Source: Magnetaquiglobus sp039908105
GTDB lineage: Bacteria > Pseudomonadota > Magnetococcia > Magnetococcales > Magnetaquicoccaceae
Length of the DNA: 64,000 bases
Direction: 5' to 3'
Assembly (NCBI GenBank): GCA_039908105.1
Contig: JAMOBI010000002.1
Location: forward strand, 3,357 to 67,356
This document shows, one piece after another, positions 33,116-41,103 of this stretch. The position numbers were made by a program, and so were the translations under genes. Under the pieces are notes generated by a model, which saw only the letters and a list, made by a program, of their open reading frames with translations, had not been told where the DNA came from and searched no databases. How positions within the stretch are numbered: the stretch's first letter is position 1; every line of letters starts with the position of its first letter.

Positions 33116-34456
33116 CTACTCGATGTTCTCAACCCACTTGCCGACGTTCAGAATCGGCTTCTTGGTCGCCTCGGTGCCGCCATCTTGATTGCCGAGATAG
33201 GCGTTCACCAGCTTGAACCGCTTGCCGGTGAACTGAATTGACGTGATCTTGCTGGTATCGATATTGCCGAGCGGGAAATGCAACTGTCCGGTCGCCAGTT
33301 CACACTTCTCATCCTCGCTCCCGTTGCACTTCATGCTTGTGTAGGTGTAAGTCGGTGCCCCGTTGATATAGTGTCGACAGATGATGCTGGATCCACCCCT
33401 GCTCAACTCGATCTTCTCTCTGCCATCGCTGTTATCCCCGCACTTGATGTCTCGCACCCTGTAAGCTCCTTCCACCACCCGCACCACCATGTTGAAATGG
33501 CTGTCCGAGGAGACCGGTAGATTGAAGGTGGCGTGCAGCCAGACCGGTTGCAGCGTGCCGTTGATATTGCTTGCCGGGAGATCCAGGGTGCTTCCTGAGA
33601 GCGTTTGGATTCCCATGTTGTAACCTGAGCCGCTTGAGATGGTGCCAAAGGTGACCACACCATTGGTCGAGGAGTCGATCATGGTGAACTTTCGATCCCA
33701 GTCATCGTAGTTCGCATCTTTGAACAGGTTGCCGACATCTTCCTTCTCCGGTTCGCAAGTGACCACCTGGGTCAAAGTGCGCGGCTTGTCGTGCGGCGAG
33801 GAGGTGTCGACAGCGGTCACCATCCAGTAGTTGATCGAATCCTCCTCGGTACTGTTTTCACCGCCTGTCATGCATTTTGCATCCCAGTTGTTGTGATGCG
33901 GATGCAAGCGACCGTGGCAGTGCTTGCGATGGTTCTGCGCCTTCCACCAGTGCTCCTTCTTGTCGGTATGCCGCCAATGGTGATGGCGATAACGCTCGCC
34001 CATTTCTCCCCTTATATACCAATGCTTGAGATAGTGCTTGCCCTTGAGACCATGTGGAATTTTGTCTCCTTTTGGATCGTTCTCGGCTTCAGTCACCTCA
34101 TCGTCCGTTGGCATCAAGTCATTGTCATAACAGGTGGCATCCATGGGGCAGAAAGTGAGCTTGAAACTTTTTCCCTCGCCCAGGGATTGTGTCACATCCG
34201 TCGATCCATCGGGTTTCTCGGCTGCCGCGCCCGTTACCTGACTCGGATCGCACTCCGCATCCTTGAACTGTTTGAGACCCACCTGCAAGGCGGTCTCGGC
34301 CATATTGAACGACTTGTTGCCACTGGTATACTCCGTGGAAACACTCACGCCACTCACCTGCATCTTGGCCAGCGAACTGCCTACGGCAGCCACACCCGCC
34401 AAGATCACCATGGCAATGACAACAAGCGCACCTCTTTGTCGCGCGTGCGCGTTCAT
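33116..34456 (-). CDS. mshP: MshP/PilX-like minor pilin with His-rich insert
   Basis: The protein has 446 residues. The N-terminus RQRGALVVIAMVILAGVAAVG is a PilX/MshP-like class III prepilin helix, with cleavage expected after the Gly. It is much longer than usual MshP. Residues about 135-191 form a His/Trp-rich segment (YRHHHWRHTDKKEHWW, NHRKHCHGRLHPHHNNW) that looks metal-binding. Several cysteine pairs follow, and a beta-rich C-terminal domain suggests a tip adhesin. It overlaps mshO by 4 nt and is last in the operon. Confidence 0.78.
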   Translation of the reverse strand: MNAHARQRGALVVIAMVILAGVAAVGSSLAKMQVSGVSVSTEYTSGNKSFNMAETALQVGLKQFKDAECDPSQVTGAAAEKPDGSTDVTQSLGEGKSFKLTFCPMDATCYDNDLMPTDDEVTEAENDPKGDKIPHGLKGKHYLKHWYIRGEMGERYRHHHWRHTDKKEHWWKAQNHRKHCHGRLHPHHNNWDAKCMTGGENSTEEDSINYWMVTAVDTSSPHDKPRTLTQVVTCEPEKEDVGNLFKDANYDDWDRKFTMIDSSTNGVVTFGTISSGSGYNMGIQTLSGSTLDLPASNINGTLQPVWLHATFNLPVSSDSHFNMVVRVVEGAYRVRDIKCGDNSDGREKIELSRGGSSIICRHYINGAPTYTYTSMKCNGSEDEKCELATGQLHFPLGNIDTSKITSIQFTGKRFKLVNAYLGNQDGGTEATKKPILNVGKWVENIE

Positions 34457-35013
34457 GTTGGGGAACTCCTTACATAAACCGAAGTTTTGAAGGGTAGGGT
34501 AATCGTCGAACCGTCCGGCATGGTCGAGGTCATGGTGAACGAGATCGTCACCAAGCCCGGTTTGATCGGCGCCGCTTGACCCGCTCCATTACAGGTGGTT
34601 CGGACGAATTGCAGACTGTTGGCCGCGACATTCTGTCCCAACAACCACTGCGTTCCATCGTTGTTGAAGGTCATGTAGACGGCATTGGTGGGCGAGGCGC
34701 CCTGATTGACCAGCACCGTGCGTCCCTGGTCGTTGATGAATTGAATCGAATTGCTGCCACTCGGTTGGGTGATCCCGGTGCAGGATTGGGCGTTGCGGAT
34801 CTCCTTGCGCAGCCGTTCCATGACGATCCGTCCGTTGCTGGCCATGGGTTCGATGGCACGCGCGGTCATGTAGGCCTTGAAGCCGTTGCTCAAGGAAACC
34901 ACGCTCGTACCCGCAACGATGCTGATGATCACGATGGTGATGATCATCTCGATCAGCGTGAACCCCGCAGAGTGTATCCGCGGTACGCTTCGTCTGTCGG
35001 TGTGGTGCGACAT
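34453..35013 (-). CDS. mshO: MshO-like minor pilin
   Basis: The protein has 186 residues with a type IV prepilin signal SAG|FTLIEMIITIVIISIVAG (cleavage after Gly, methylated Phe, Glu5 present). The C-terminal part carries the pair of cysteines of MshO-like pseudopilins (AQSCTGI...TTCNGAGQ). It lies between mshD and mshP as in known MSHA loci. Confidence 0.85.
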   Translation of the reverse strand: MSHHTDRRSVPRIHSAGFTLIEMIITIVIISIVAGTSVVSLSNGFKAYMTARAIEPMASNGRIVMERLRKEIRNAQSCTGITQPSGSNSIQFINDQGRTVLVNQGASPTNAVYMTFNNDGTQWLLGQNVAANSLQFVRTTCNGAGQAAPIKPGLVTISFTMTSTMPDGSTITLPFKTSVYVRSSPT

Positions 35014-35031
35014 TCTTAAGGATGCTCCTGT

Positions 35032-35478
35032 TCAGTTCAGAAGATCCGCATTGACCAGTCGCTCCTGAAACAAGGCCCCAGACGACCCGCTCTTGGTGAC
35101 CGTGACGGTCAGACACTTGAACGGTTCGCCATTGTACTCCTGCCCGGTGCAGGGATTCGGCGCCTGTCCGGGTATCATCCCCTCGATCTGCACCGTGCGA
35201 TCGAACTGTAACGTTCCGCCAATGTTGATGCCGTATTCGGGTGGAAAATTGGCTTCAACAAGATTGGCATAGCCATTCCCTTTGTTGTAGACCGATTTTA
35301 GAGTCTCCACCATCTCCAATCCGAGGTACTCGGCCTGCATGCCCTCATCCAGAACATGCAGGCTGGAGAGTACCTGGTTGTACAGTGGAATGATTCCGGC
35401 CAACGAGATACCGGAGATCACGATGAAGAAGATCATCTCGATCAAGGTGAAGCCAGTCGCTGAATGCTTCTTGCACAT
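35032..35478 (-). CDS. mshD: MshD/MshB-like minor pilin
   Basis: The protein has 148 residues with a short leader and prepilin motif SATG|FTLIEMIFFIVISGISLAG. The globular part has a cysteine pair (NPCTGQEY, FKCLTV). Position after mshC and before mshO fits MshD. The precise letter is inferred from order. Confidence 0.8.
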   Translation of the reverse strand: MCKKHSATGFTLIEMIFFIVISGISLAGIIPLYNQVLSSLHVLDEGMQAEYLGLEMVETLKSVYNKGNGYANLVEANFPPEYGINIGGTLQFDRTVQIEGMIPGQAPNPCTGQEYNGEPFKCLTVTVTKSGSSGALFQERLVNADLLN

Positions 35479-35507
35479 GTCGCGTCCGCTTCCCTCCCGT
35501 TTGCAGG

Positions 35508-35993
35508 CTACAGCCGCATCGCCAGGCCGGTGTTGCCGATGACGCGAATGGTCAGACTCTCCCCACCCAGGGAGAGTTGCACATTCTGGCTGTAGTTCAC
35601 CTCCACATTGTTGACCACCGGAGCTCCCCGGTTGTCGAACGTGATGGTGAAGGGTTGAATTGTTACCCCAACCAGTTGCGTGGGTTGGGGGTCGATCGCC
35701 AGACCCGCGTTGTCGCGAATTTGGTAGGAGTCGGCAGAGACGGTCAGAATGGTGTAATTTCCCTCTTTGCTCATAGCCAGCGCCTGGGCACGGCGGAAAT
35801 CGTTCACCAACTGATCGGCCTTGGCGTAGAAGCTTAAGTCACCCTGCCATTTCGCCCCCGCGTAGACGGCCAGTATACCGATAATGGCCATCACCACGAT
35901 GAGTTCAAGCAGGGTGAAGCCGTTTTGCCGACTCCTCTTTCCATCCCCGATGACGGACATGAACTTCAACAATCGATCACGGTCCCAAGGCAT
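35508..35993 (-). CDS. mshC: MshC-like minor pilin
   Basis: The protein has 161 residues from ATG 35993, chosen for AAGGG 8 nt upstream; ATG 35960 would leave a 14-residue leader and is also possible. Prepilin motif RQNG|FTLLELIVVMAIIGILAVY, then RRAQALAMSKEGNYTI (GspH/FimT-like) and a beta-rich C-terminus. It lies immediately downstream of the major pilin gene. Confidence 0.85.
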   Translation of the reverse strand: MPWDRDRLLKFMSVIGDGKRSRQNGFTLLELIVVMAIIGILAVYAGAKWQGDLSFYAKADQLVNDFRRAQALAMSKEGNYTILTVSADSYQIRDNAGLAIDPQPTQLVGVTIQPFTITFDNRGAPVVNNVEVNYSQNVQLSLGGESLTIRVIGNTGLAMRL

Positions 35994-36062
35994 GGTTCGC
36001 ACCCTTCTGGTTGAAACCGAGCCCCTGCTGCTTTGGTTCACGTCAGCCAATCAGACCGGTTA

Positions 36063-36500
36063 TCACTGAGGCAAGGTCAATGCTGCCGTGGCCCGTTTGT
36101 CGGCTTCCTCTGCGGTAATGGTGATGGTGTAGGTTTTTTTGTTCTTGCCCGTATGGGTCATCACCAGGTTGCTAGACGACCAACCGTCCGGAAACACTCC
36201 ACCATCCATGGCCGCTTTGAGGGTGGCATCCGTGGTGATCGGAGTGGCACCCGACTTGCCTGCCTTGACCGCCGCAAAGTTGATCGCTGTGGCGGAGTTG
36301 ATCGCTGCCAGCACGCCATTGGCCGCCGCCGCTTCAGCCTCATCGCTCAAATCGGTGAATTTGGGCACGGCGACCGCCGCCAGAATACCCAGGATGACGA
36401 TCACCATGATCAACTCGATCAGGGTGAAACCGGCCTGACGCCGATGCAGCCGACGGGGCTCTTCTTGTTGTTCTTCGATCGGATTCCGGATCTCGTTCAT
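36063..36500 (-). CDS. mshA: Major MSHA-type pilin
   Basis: The protein has 145 residues from ATG 36500 with AAGGAG upstream. The unusually long, charged leader (24 residues, ending HRRQAG) is cleaved before FTLIELIMVIVILGILAAVA, followed by VPKFTDLSDEAEAAAANG, the MshA-type N-terminal helix. The mature pilin is small and lacks cysteines. It is the first of the pilin genes; a 299-nt divergent region upstream should hold its promoter. Confidence 0.9.
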   Translation of the reverse strand: MNEIRNPIEEQQEEPRRLHRRQAGFTLIELIMVIVILGILAAVAVPKFTDLSDEAEAAAANGVLAAINSATAINFAAVKAGKSGATPITTDATLKAAMDGGVFPDGWSSSNLVMTHTGKNKKTYTITITAEEADKRATAALTLPQ

Positions 36501-36799
36501 CGTTTGGTACTCCTTTTTTTTAAAGCGATTGACACCCCGGGTCGCAACCTGGAGCAGACAGTGGTTCCCGGCATCAACCCCTCTCCGCCGCAGCGGGATG
36601 GCGGGGTTTTGTCCCAAGGAAACCAATTACCAACAGTATATCACCCTTGCAGGATTTTCACCAGTTTTTTGATGGGATGAACCCTTTTCAAAAGCACAAC
36701 CCCGACAGGCGATCAGGGATAAAATGCTGGCAATCGGAGCATCCTTCTGCTACGCTAACGACATCGTAATCGAACATTGCAGGAGTGCAGGAGCCGGTC

Positions 36800-37318
36800 A
36801 TGTCCAACGCCCATGCCATCGCCTTCGATGCCTTGGAGTTCATCGAGCAGCTCAAAACCTGCGGAGTTCCCGATGAGCAGGCCAAAGGGCATGTCAGGCT
36901 GTTGACCACGGTGATCAGCCGGATGGACCAGCAGGTCGAGGCGCGCATCGAGGAGTTGTCCGCCAAACGGGATCGGCAGACCGAAGACCGGCTGGAAACC
37001 CTGGCCGATCGCAACGAACTTCAGATCAAGGGGCGTTTCGACGGCCTGGCCACCCGGCAGGAGCTGGATTATAAACTCAAGGAGCTGGAGATGCGCATGG
37101 TCAATGCCGAAACGACGCTGCGCAAGGATATCGCCAACCTGGAAAACTCCCTCCGTCAGGAGATGAAGCAACAGGAACTGCGCATGGTGATCAAACTGGG
37201 CGCGATGTTTCTGGCCGCATTGGGCATCCTGCGTTTCTGGCCATTGCCGGTGCAGTATGTCCCGCCGATGCCGGCAGCGCAGATCATCAATCCGGGTGCC
37301 GTCACGGGCGGCAAGTGA
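36800..37318 (+). CDS. DUF1640-like coiled-coil protein with C-terminal membrane helix
   Basis: The protein has 172 residues from ATG 36800 (AGGAG 7 nt upstream). It begins FDALEFIEQLKTCGVPDEQA, typical of DUF1640/CCDC90-like proteins. A long heptad-rich coiled coil and one transmembrane helix (KLGAMFLAALGILRFWPLPV) follow. It is on the opposite strand to the MSHA genes and interrupts the operon between the major pilin and mshG blocks. Function unknown. Confidence 0.75.
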   Translation: MSNAHAIAFDALEFIEQLKTCGVPDEQAKGHVRLLTTVISRMDQQVEARIEELSAKRDRQTEDRLETLADRNELQIKGRFDGLATRQELDYKLKELEMRMVNAETTLRKDIANLENSLRQEMKQQELRMVIKLGAMFLAALGILRFWPLPVQYVPPMPAAQIINPGAVTGGK

Positions 37319-37906
37319 TCACCCGCCCGTTGTCCGCCACCAATACCTCAACAACAGGCTCAGCGATACCGCCCCACCGATGGCCAACAACCCGGCCAAA
37401 AGCCGGGGCCGCGCCCGAACTGCGAAAAGCAACCCCTGCCGTAAGCGTCCCCACCTCTCGGCGAGATCCACCGGCTGATTGGCCCAGGCTTCAAACCCTT
37501 TGAGTCCGCTCGGGCGGATCAGGATCAAAAAGCCCGCAGCCAGGGTGAAGAAATTCCCCAAGGCAACGAACCAGAGCAGACTCTCCCACAGCCACGACTC
37601 GACAGTGCCAAGACCACCCCCGATACCGGCCAGGTTGACCACGCGCCGTCCATAGCCACCCAAAGCGACGAGTGTGGCAAACGAGCCCAGCACGATGGCC
37701 CCGCCGAACCAGCGGTGGCGCCGATAGACGAACCGTTCCACACGCACCGGTCGGGAGAGGTGTCGCAGGGCGTCGATCGCCGGGCGTTCCAGGGTGGCAT
37801 TGGCGTCCGGATTCAAGAACAGCCACGCGCCGAGCACCAGGCCGGCCAAGGAGCCGACTGCGGCCAACAGCAACAGCAGAGCGAACAGGAACGACGAGAG
37901 ATTCAT
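37319..37906 (-). CDS. Four-helix membrane protein in the MSHA locus
   Basis: The protein has 195 residues with about four hydrophobic helices (FLFALLLLLAAVGSLAGLVL, WFGGAIVLGSFATLVALGG, LLWFVALGNFFTLAAGFLIL, LLAGLLAIGGAVSLSLLL) and basic loops. No family recognised; it occupies the position of mshF. Its stop abuts the convergent coiled-coil gene, and it lies just downstream of mshG, so it is probably co-transcribed. Confidence 0.65.
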   Translation of the reverse strand: MNLSSFLFALLLLLAAVGSLAGLVLGAWLFLNPDANATLERPAIDALRHLSRPVRVERFVYRRHRWFGGAIVLGSFATLVALGGYGRRVVNLAGIGGGLGTVESWLWESLLWFVALGNFFTLAAGFLILIRPSGLKGFEAWANQPVDLAERWGRLRQGLLFAVRARPRLLAGLLAIGGAVSLSLLLRYWWRTTGG

Positions 37907-37913
37907 CGCCGCT

Positions 37914-39137
37914 TTAATGACGTGTCTTGTTCATGACCGCAGAGCTCATATCCCACATCGGCATGAAGATACCCAAAGCCAGCACCAGTACCATGGCGCC
38001 GATCACCGTCAACAGGATCGGCTCGATGGCGGAACTCAACCCCTTGACCTCGTACTCCACCTCCCGTTCGTAGAAGTCGGCCACCTCGGACATCATCTCG
38101 CCGACCCCGCCGGTCTCCTCGCCCACGGAGACCATCTGCAACACCAGCGGCGTGAACAGTCCGCTGTTGTAGGAGGCCTGGGTGAGGCTTTCGCCCCGTT
38201 CGATCCCCTCGCGCATGCCGGCGATGCGTTGCGCCATGAACTCATTATCCACCGCCTCCTCGACCGCGGTCAAAATCTGGATCACCGGCAAGCCGGCCTT
38301 GGAGCCCATCGCAAAGGCGCGTGAATAGCGGGCCAGGGTGGCGCGGTTGATGATTGAGCCGACGATCGGCATTTTCAGCCGGATGGAATCCCACCACAGT
38401 CTGCCCGCTGCGGTCCGGATGTAGAGAATGAATAAATAAATCGACGAGCTCATGCCGGCCAGGATCCAGATGGCGTACTGTTTCACGAAGGCCGAGGTGG
38501 CGAGCAGAATCTTGGTGGCTACCGGCAGATCGGCACCCATTTTGGAGAACATGCCGGCAAAGTTGGGGATGACGTAATAGTTCACCGCGAACATCGCCAG
38601 CACGATCGCCATCACCACGAAGGTGGGATAGCGCAGCGCGGTCTTGATCATGCGGCGGGTGTTCTTGTCGACCTCCATGTATTGATACAACTGGAGAAAC
38701 GACTCCTCCATGCGACCGGTCTCCTCGCCCATGCGGATGATGCGGAGGAAGAGTTTGTCGAAGATCTTCGGATGGTCCGCCATGGCCGTGGAGAGCTCCT
38801 TGCCGGCTTGCAGCTCCTCGATGATTTTGGACATGGCCTGTTTGAATTTTTTGTTGTGGGTACTCTCGACCAGCCCCTGAAACGACCGGACCAGCGACAC
38901 CCCGGATTTGGCCAGGGTGTACATCTGCCGGGCAAAGAGGATCTTGTCATCCTCGGTGGGCCATTCGACCAGGATCTCGATTTCGAGCGACGCGCTCGAA
39001 GTCTGGATCTCGTGGATCTCCAACGGTTCGATGCGCCGGTTGAACAGTTGCTCGATCACGGCCTCATGATCGGTGGCATTGATCACCCCATCCACCGATT
39101 TCCCTTCCATGCGGCCTACGAAGCGAAAGGCGGGCAT
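37914..39137 (-). CDS. mshG: MshG inner-membrane platform protein (GspF family)
   Basis: Polytopic platform of the pilus machine, 407 residues from ATG 39137 (AGGGAG upstream). Two T2SSF domains are seen: LFARQMYTLAKSGVSLVRSF with FLRIIRMGEETGRMEESF, then RYSRAFAMGSKAGLPVIQIL with LVLQMVSVGEETGGVGEMM. Hydrophobic segments lie in between and at the C-terminus. It directly follows mshE (4-nt gap). Confidence 0.94.
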   Translation of the reverse strand: MPAFRFVGRMEGKSVDGVINATDHEAVIEQLFNRRIEPLEIHEIQTSSASLEIEILVEWPTEDDKILFARQMYTLAKSGVSLVRSFQGLVESTHNKKFKQAMSKIIEELQAGKELSTAMADHPKIFDKLFLRIIRMGEETGRMEESFLQLYQYMEVDKNTRRMIKTALRYPTFVVMAIVLAMFAVNYYVIPNFAGMFSKMGADLPVATKILLATSAFVKQYAIWILAGMSSSIYLFILYIRTAAGRLWWDSIRLKMPIVGSIINRATLARYSRAFAMGSKAGLPVIQILTAVEEAVDNEFMAQRIAGMREGIERGESLTQASYNSGLFTPLVLQMVSVGEETGGVGEMMSEVADFYEREVEYEVKGLSSAIEPILLTVIGAMVLVLALGIFMPMWDMSSAVMNKTRH

Positions 39138-39141
39138 CGGC

Positions 39142-41100
39142 TCAACGCTCCCTGGTCGCGCCCGCAGGCTTGCTGTCGTCTTCGCCCGTCTTCTCAGGTG
39201 CGGGAACGAGGGTCTCCTCCTCCTCTTCGACATCGCTGACCAGACGCATCACCTCCTCCAGCGTGGTGACGCCGCGCAGGGCGTACTCCAAAGCCGTCCG
39301 GTGCAGCGGGATGAAACCGGGTTGTGCTTCGGCCAGACGCATGAACCCCGTCGTGTCGTTGGAACGCAGCGCCTCGGCCAGATTGCCGCGCATCTCCAGC
39401 AACTCCACCACCGCGATCCGGCCCCGATAACCGCTCTGATTGCACTGTGGACAGCCGCGCCCGCGGCTCAACATCACCCCCTGGGCGCGTGCGCCGAGCA
39501 TCCCCTGCAACAGGATCTGTTCGCCGATATCCGGCACGCTGCTTTCGACGCAATCCGGACAGATGCGCCGCACCAGACGTTGGGCCAGGATGCACTTCAA
39601 CGCCGAGGCGACCGCGTAGCCTTCCATGCCCATTTCGACCAGTCGGATGGCGGTTGCGACCGCACTGTTGGTGTGCAGGGTGGAGAGCACCAGGTGTCCG
39701 GTCAAGGCGGCGCGAATGGCGATCTCGGCGGTCTCCTGATCGCGCATTTCGCCCACCAGCACGATATCCGGATCCTGACGCAGCACGGTGCGCAGCACGC
39801 GCGCAAAGGTCAGGCCGATGCGGGTGCGCACCTGCACCTGATTGATGCGCGGCAGGCGATACTCGACCGGATCCTCGACGGTGATGATTTTTTTGCCCGG
39901 CGAATTCAAGTGGTTCAGGGAGCCGTACAGGGTGGTGGTCTTGCCGCTCCCGGTGGGGCCGGTGACCAGGATCAGGCCGTGCGGTCGGTTGAGCAGATAG
40001 CGGAACCGATCGAGCATGGCCGGTTCCATGCCGATCATTTCCAGATTGAGGTTGTCGGCGGATTGTACCAACAGACGCATCACCACCGATTCGCCATCCT
40101 GGATCGGCAGCGTGGAGAGACGCACATCAACACTGCGGCCCTTGACCGTGATGTTGAAGCGGCCATCCTGCGGCAGGCGTTTTTCGGCGATCTCCAGGCC
40201 GGCCATGAGTTTCAGCTTGGAGACCAGGGCCGGCGCGATCCGTTTTTCGTTGACGATTCGCTCGTGCAACACACCGTCGATGCGCTGGCGGATGCGCAGT
40301 ACATCGGTATCCGGTTCGATGTGGATGTCCGAGGCGTTCATGCGCATCGCGTCTTCAAAGAGCGATTGCAGAATCTTGACCACCGGGGCATCGACCGCCA
40401 TCTCCGACTGGACGATCCCCTCCAGATCGAACTCCGAGCGTCCGACCTCCTCTTCCAGGGCAGCGGCCTGTTCGTGGAGCTTGCCTTCGCCGCGATACAA
40501 CAGATCCAGCGCGCGAAGCAGCTGGCTCTCGCTCACCAACGCCAGGTGGAGCGGCTGGCCCAACAGGCGGGTCAACTCGTCGAAGACGAAAATGTCCGTG
40601 GGGTCGGTCATGCCCACCCGCACCCCCTGGGCATCGCGGGCGAGCACCACGGCGCGGAAACGGCGTGCCGTGGCCTCTGGCAACAGCTGCACCACTTCGG
40701 GGACGAACGGGAATTTCTTTAAATCAATAAAAGGGATGTGCAGCTGATTGGCGAGGAATTCGGCGAACTGGGTTTCGCTCAAGATTCCCAGCTGGGCGAG
40801 GCTCTGGCCGAGTTTCTTGCCGGATTTTTTTTGTTCGGCGAGCGCTGACTGGAGTTGTTCGGCGGTGATGACCTTGGCCTCGACCAGTTTGTCACCGATG
40901 CGCAGTTTCTGGCGTTGCCGATTGAGAAAATTCTGCAACGCCTGCTCGGTGACAAAGCCGAGATGGACCAGCGCCTCACCCAATTTGGCCCCGGTCGCCT
41001 CCTGATGGGCCAGGGAGAGCCTCAACTGCTCGGCGGAGATCAGGCCGGAGTCGACCAGAACATCGCCGAGACGGGGTTTATTGGGTGGGGGCAAGGCCAT
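39142..41100 (-). CDS. mshE: MshE assembly ATPase with two MshEN (c-di-GMP-type) domains
   Basis: Pilus extension ATPase of 652 residues. The N-terminus holds two consecutive MshEN modules, each two 24-residue RLGxxL...Q / LGxxL...Q motifs with a 5-residue spacer: residues 10-62 and 67-119. MshE homologues bind cyclic di-GMP through one such module. The motor domain is intact: SDIHIEP (257-263), GPTGSGKTTT (381-390), EDPVEYR (409-415), Walker B DPDIVLVGEMRD (443-454), STLHTNSA, and the zinc pair CPDC / CPQC. Confidence 0.96.
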   Translation of the reverse strand: MALPPPNKPRLGDVLVDSGLISAEQLRLSLAHQEATGAKLGEALVHLGFVTEQALQNFLNRQRQKLRIGDKLVEAKVITAEQLQSALAEQKKSGKKLGQSLAQLGILSETQFAEFLANQLHIPFIDLKKFPFVPEVVQLLPEATARRFRAVVLARDAQGVRVGMTDPTDIFVFDELTRLLGQPLHLALVSESQLLRALDLLYRGEGKLHEQAAALEEEVGRSEFDLEGIVQSEMAVDAPVVKILQSLFEDAMRMNASDIHIEPDTDVLRIRQRIDGVLHERIVNEKRIAPALVSKLKLMAGLEIAEKRLPQDGRFNITVKGRSVDVRLSTLPIQDGESVVMRLLVQSADNLNLEMIGMEPAMLDRFRYLLNRPHGLILVTGPTGSGKTTTLYGSLNHLNSPGKKIITVEDPVEYRLPRINQVQVRTRIGLTFARVLRTVLRQDPDIVLVGEMRDQETAEIAIRAALTGHLVLSTLHTNSAVATAIRLVEMGMEGYAVASALKCILAQRLVRRICPDCVESSVPDIGEQILLQGMLGARAQGVMLSRGRGCPQCNQSGYRGRIAVVELLEMRGNLAEALRSNDTTGFMRLAEAQPGFIPLHRTALEYALRGVTTLEEVMRLVSDVEEEEETLVPAPEKTGEDDSKPAGATRER

Positions 41101-41103
41101 GTG

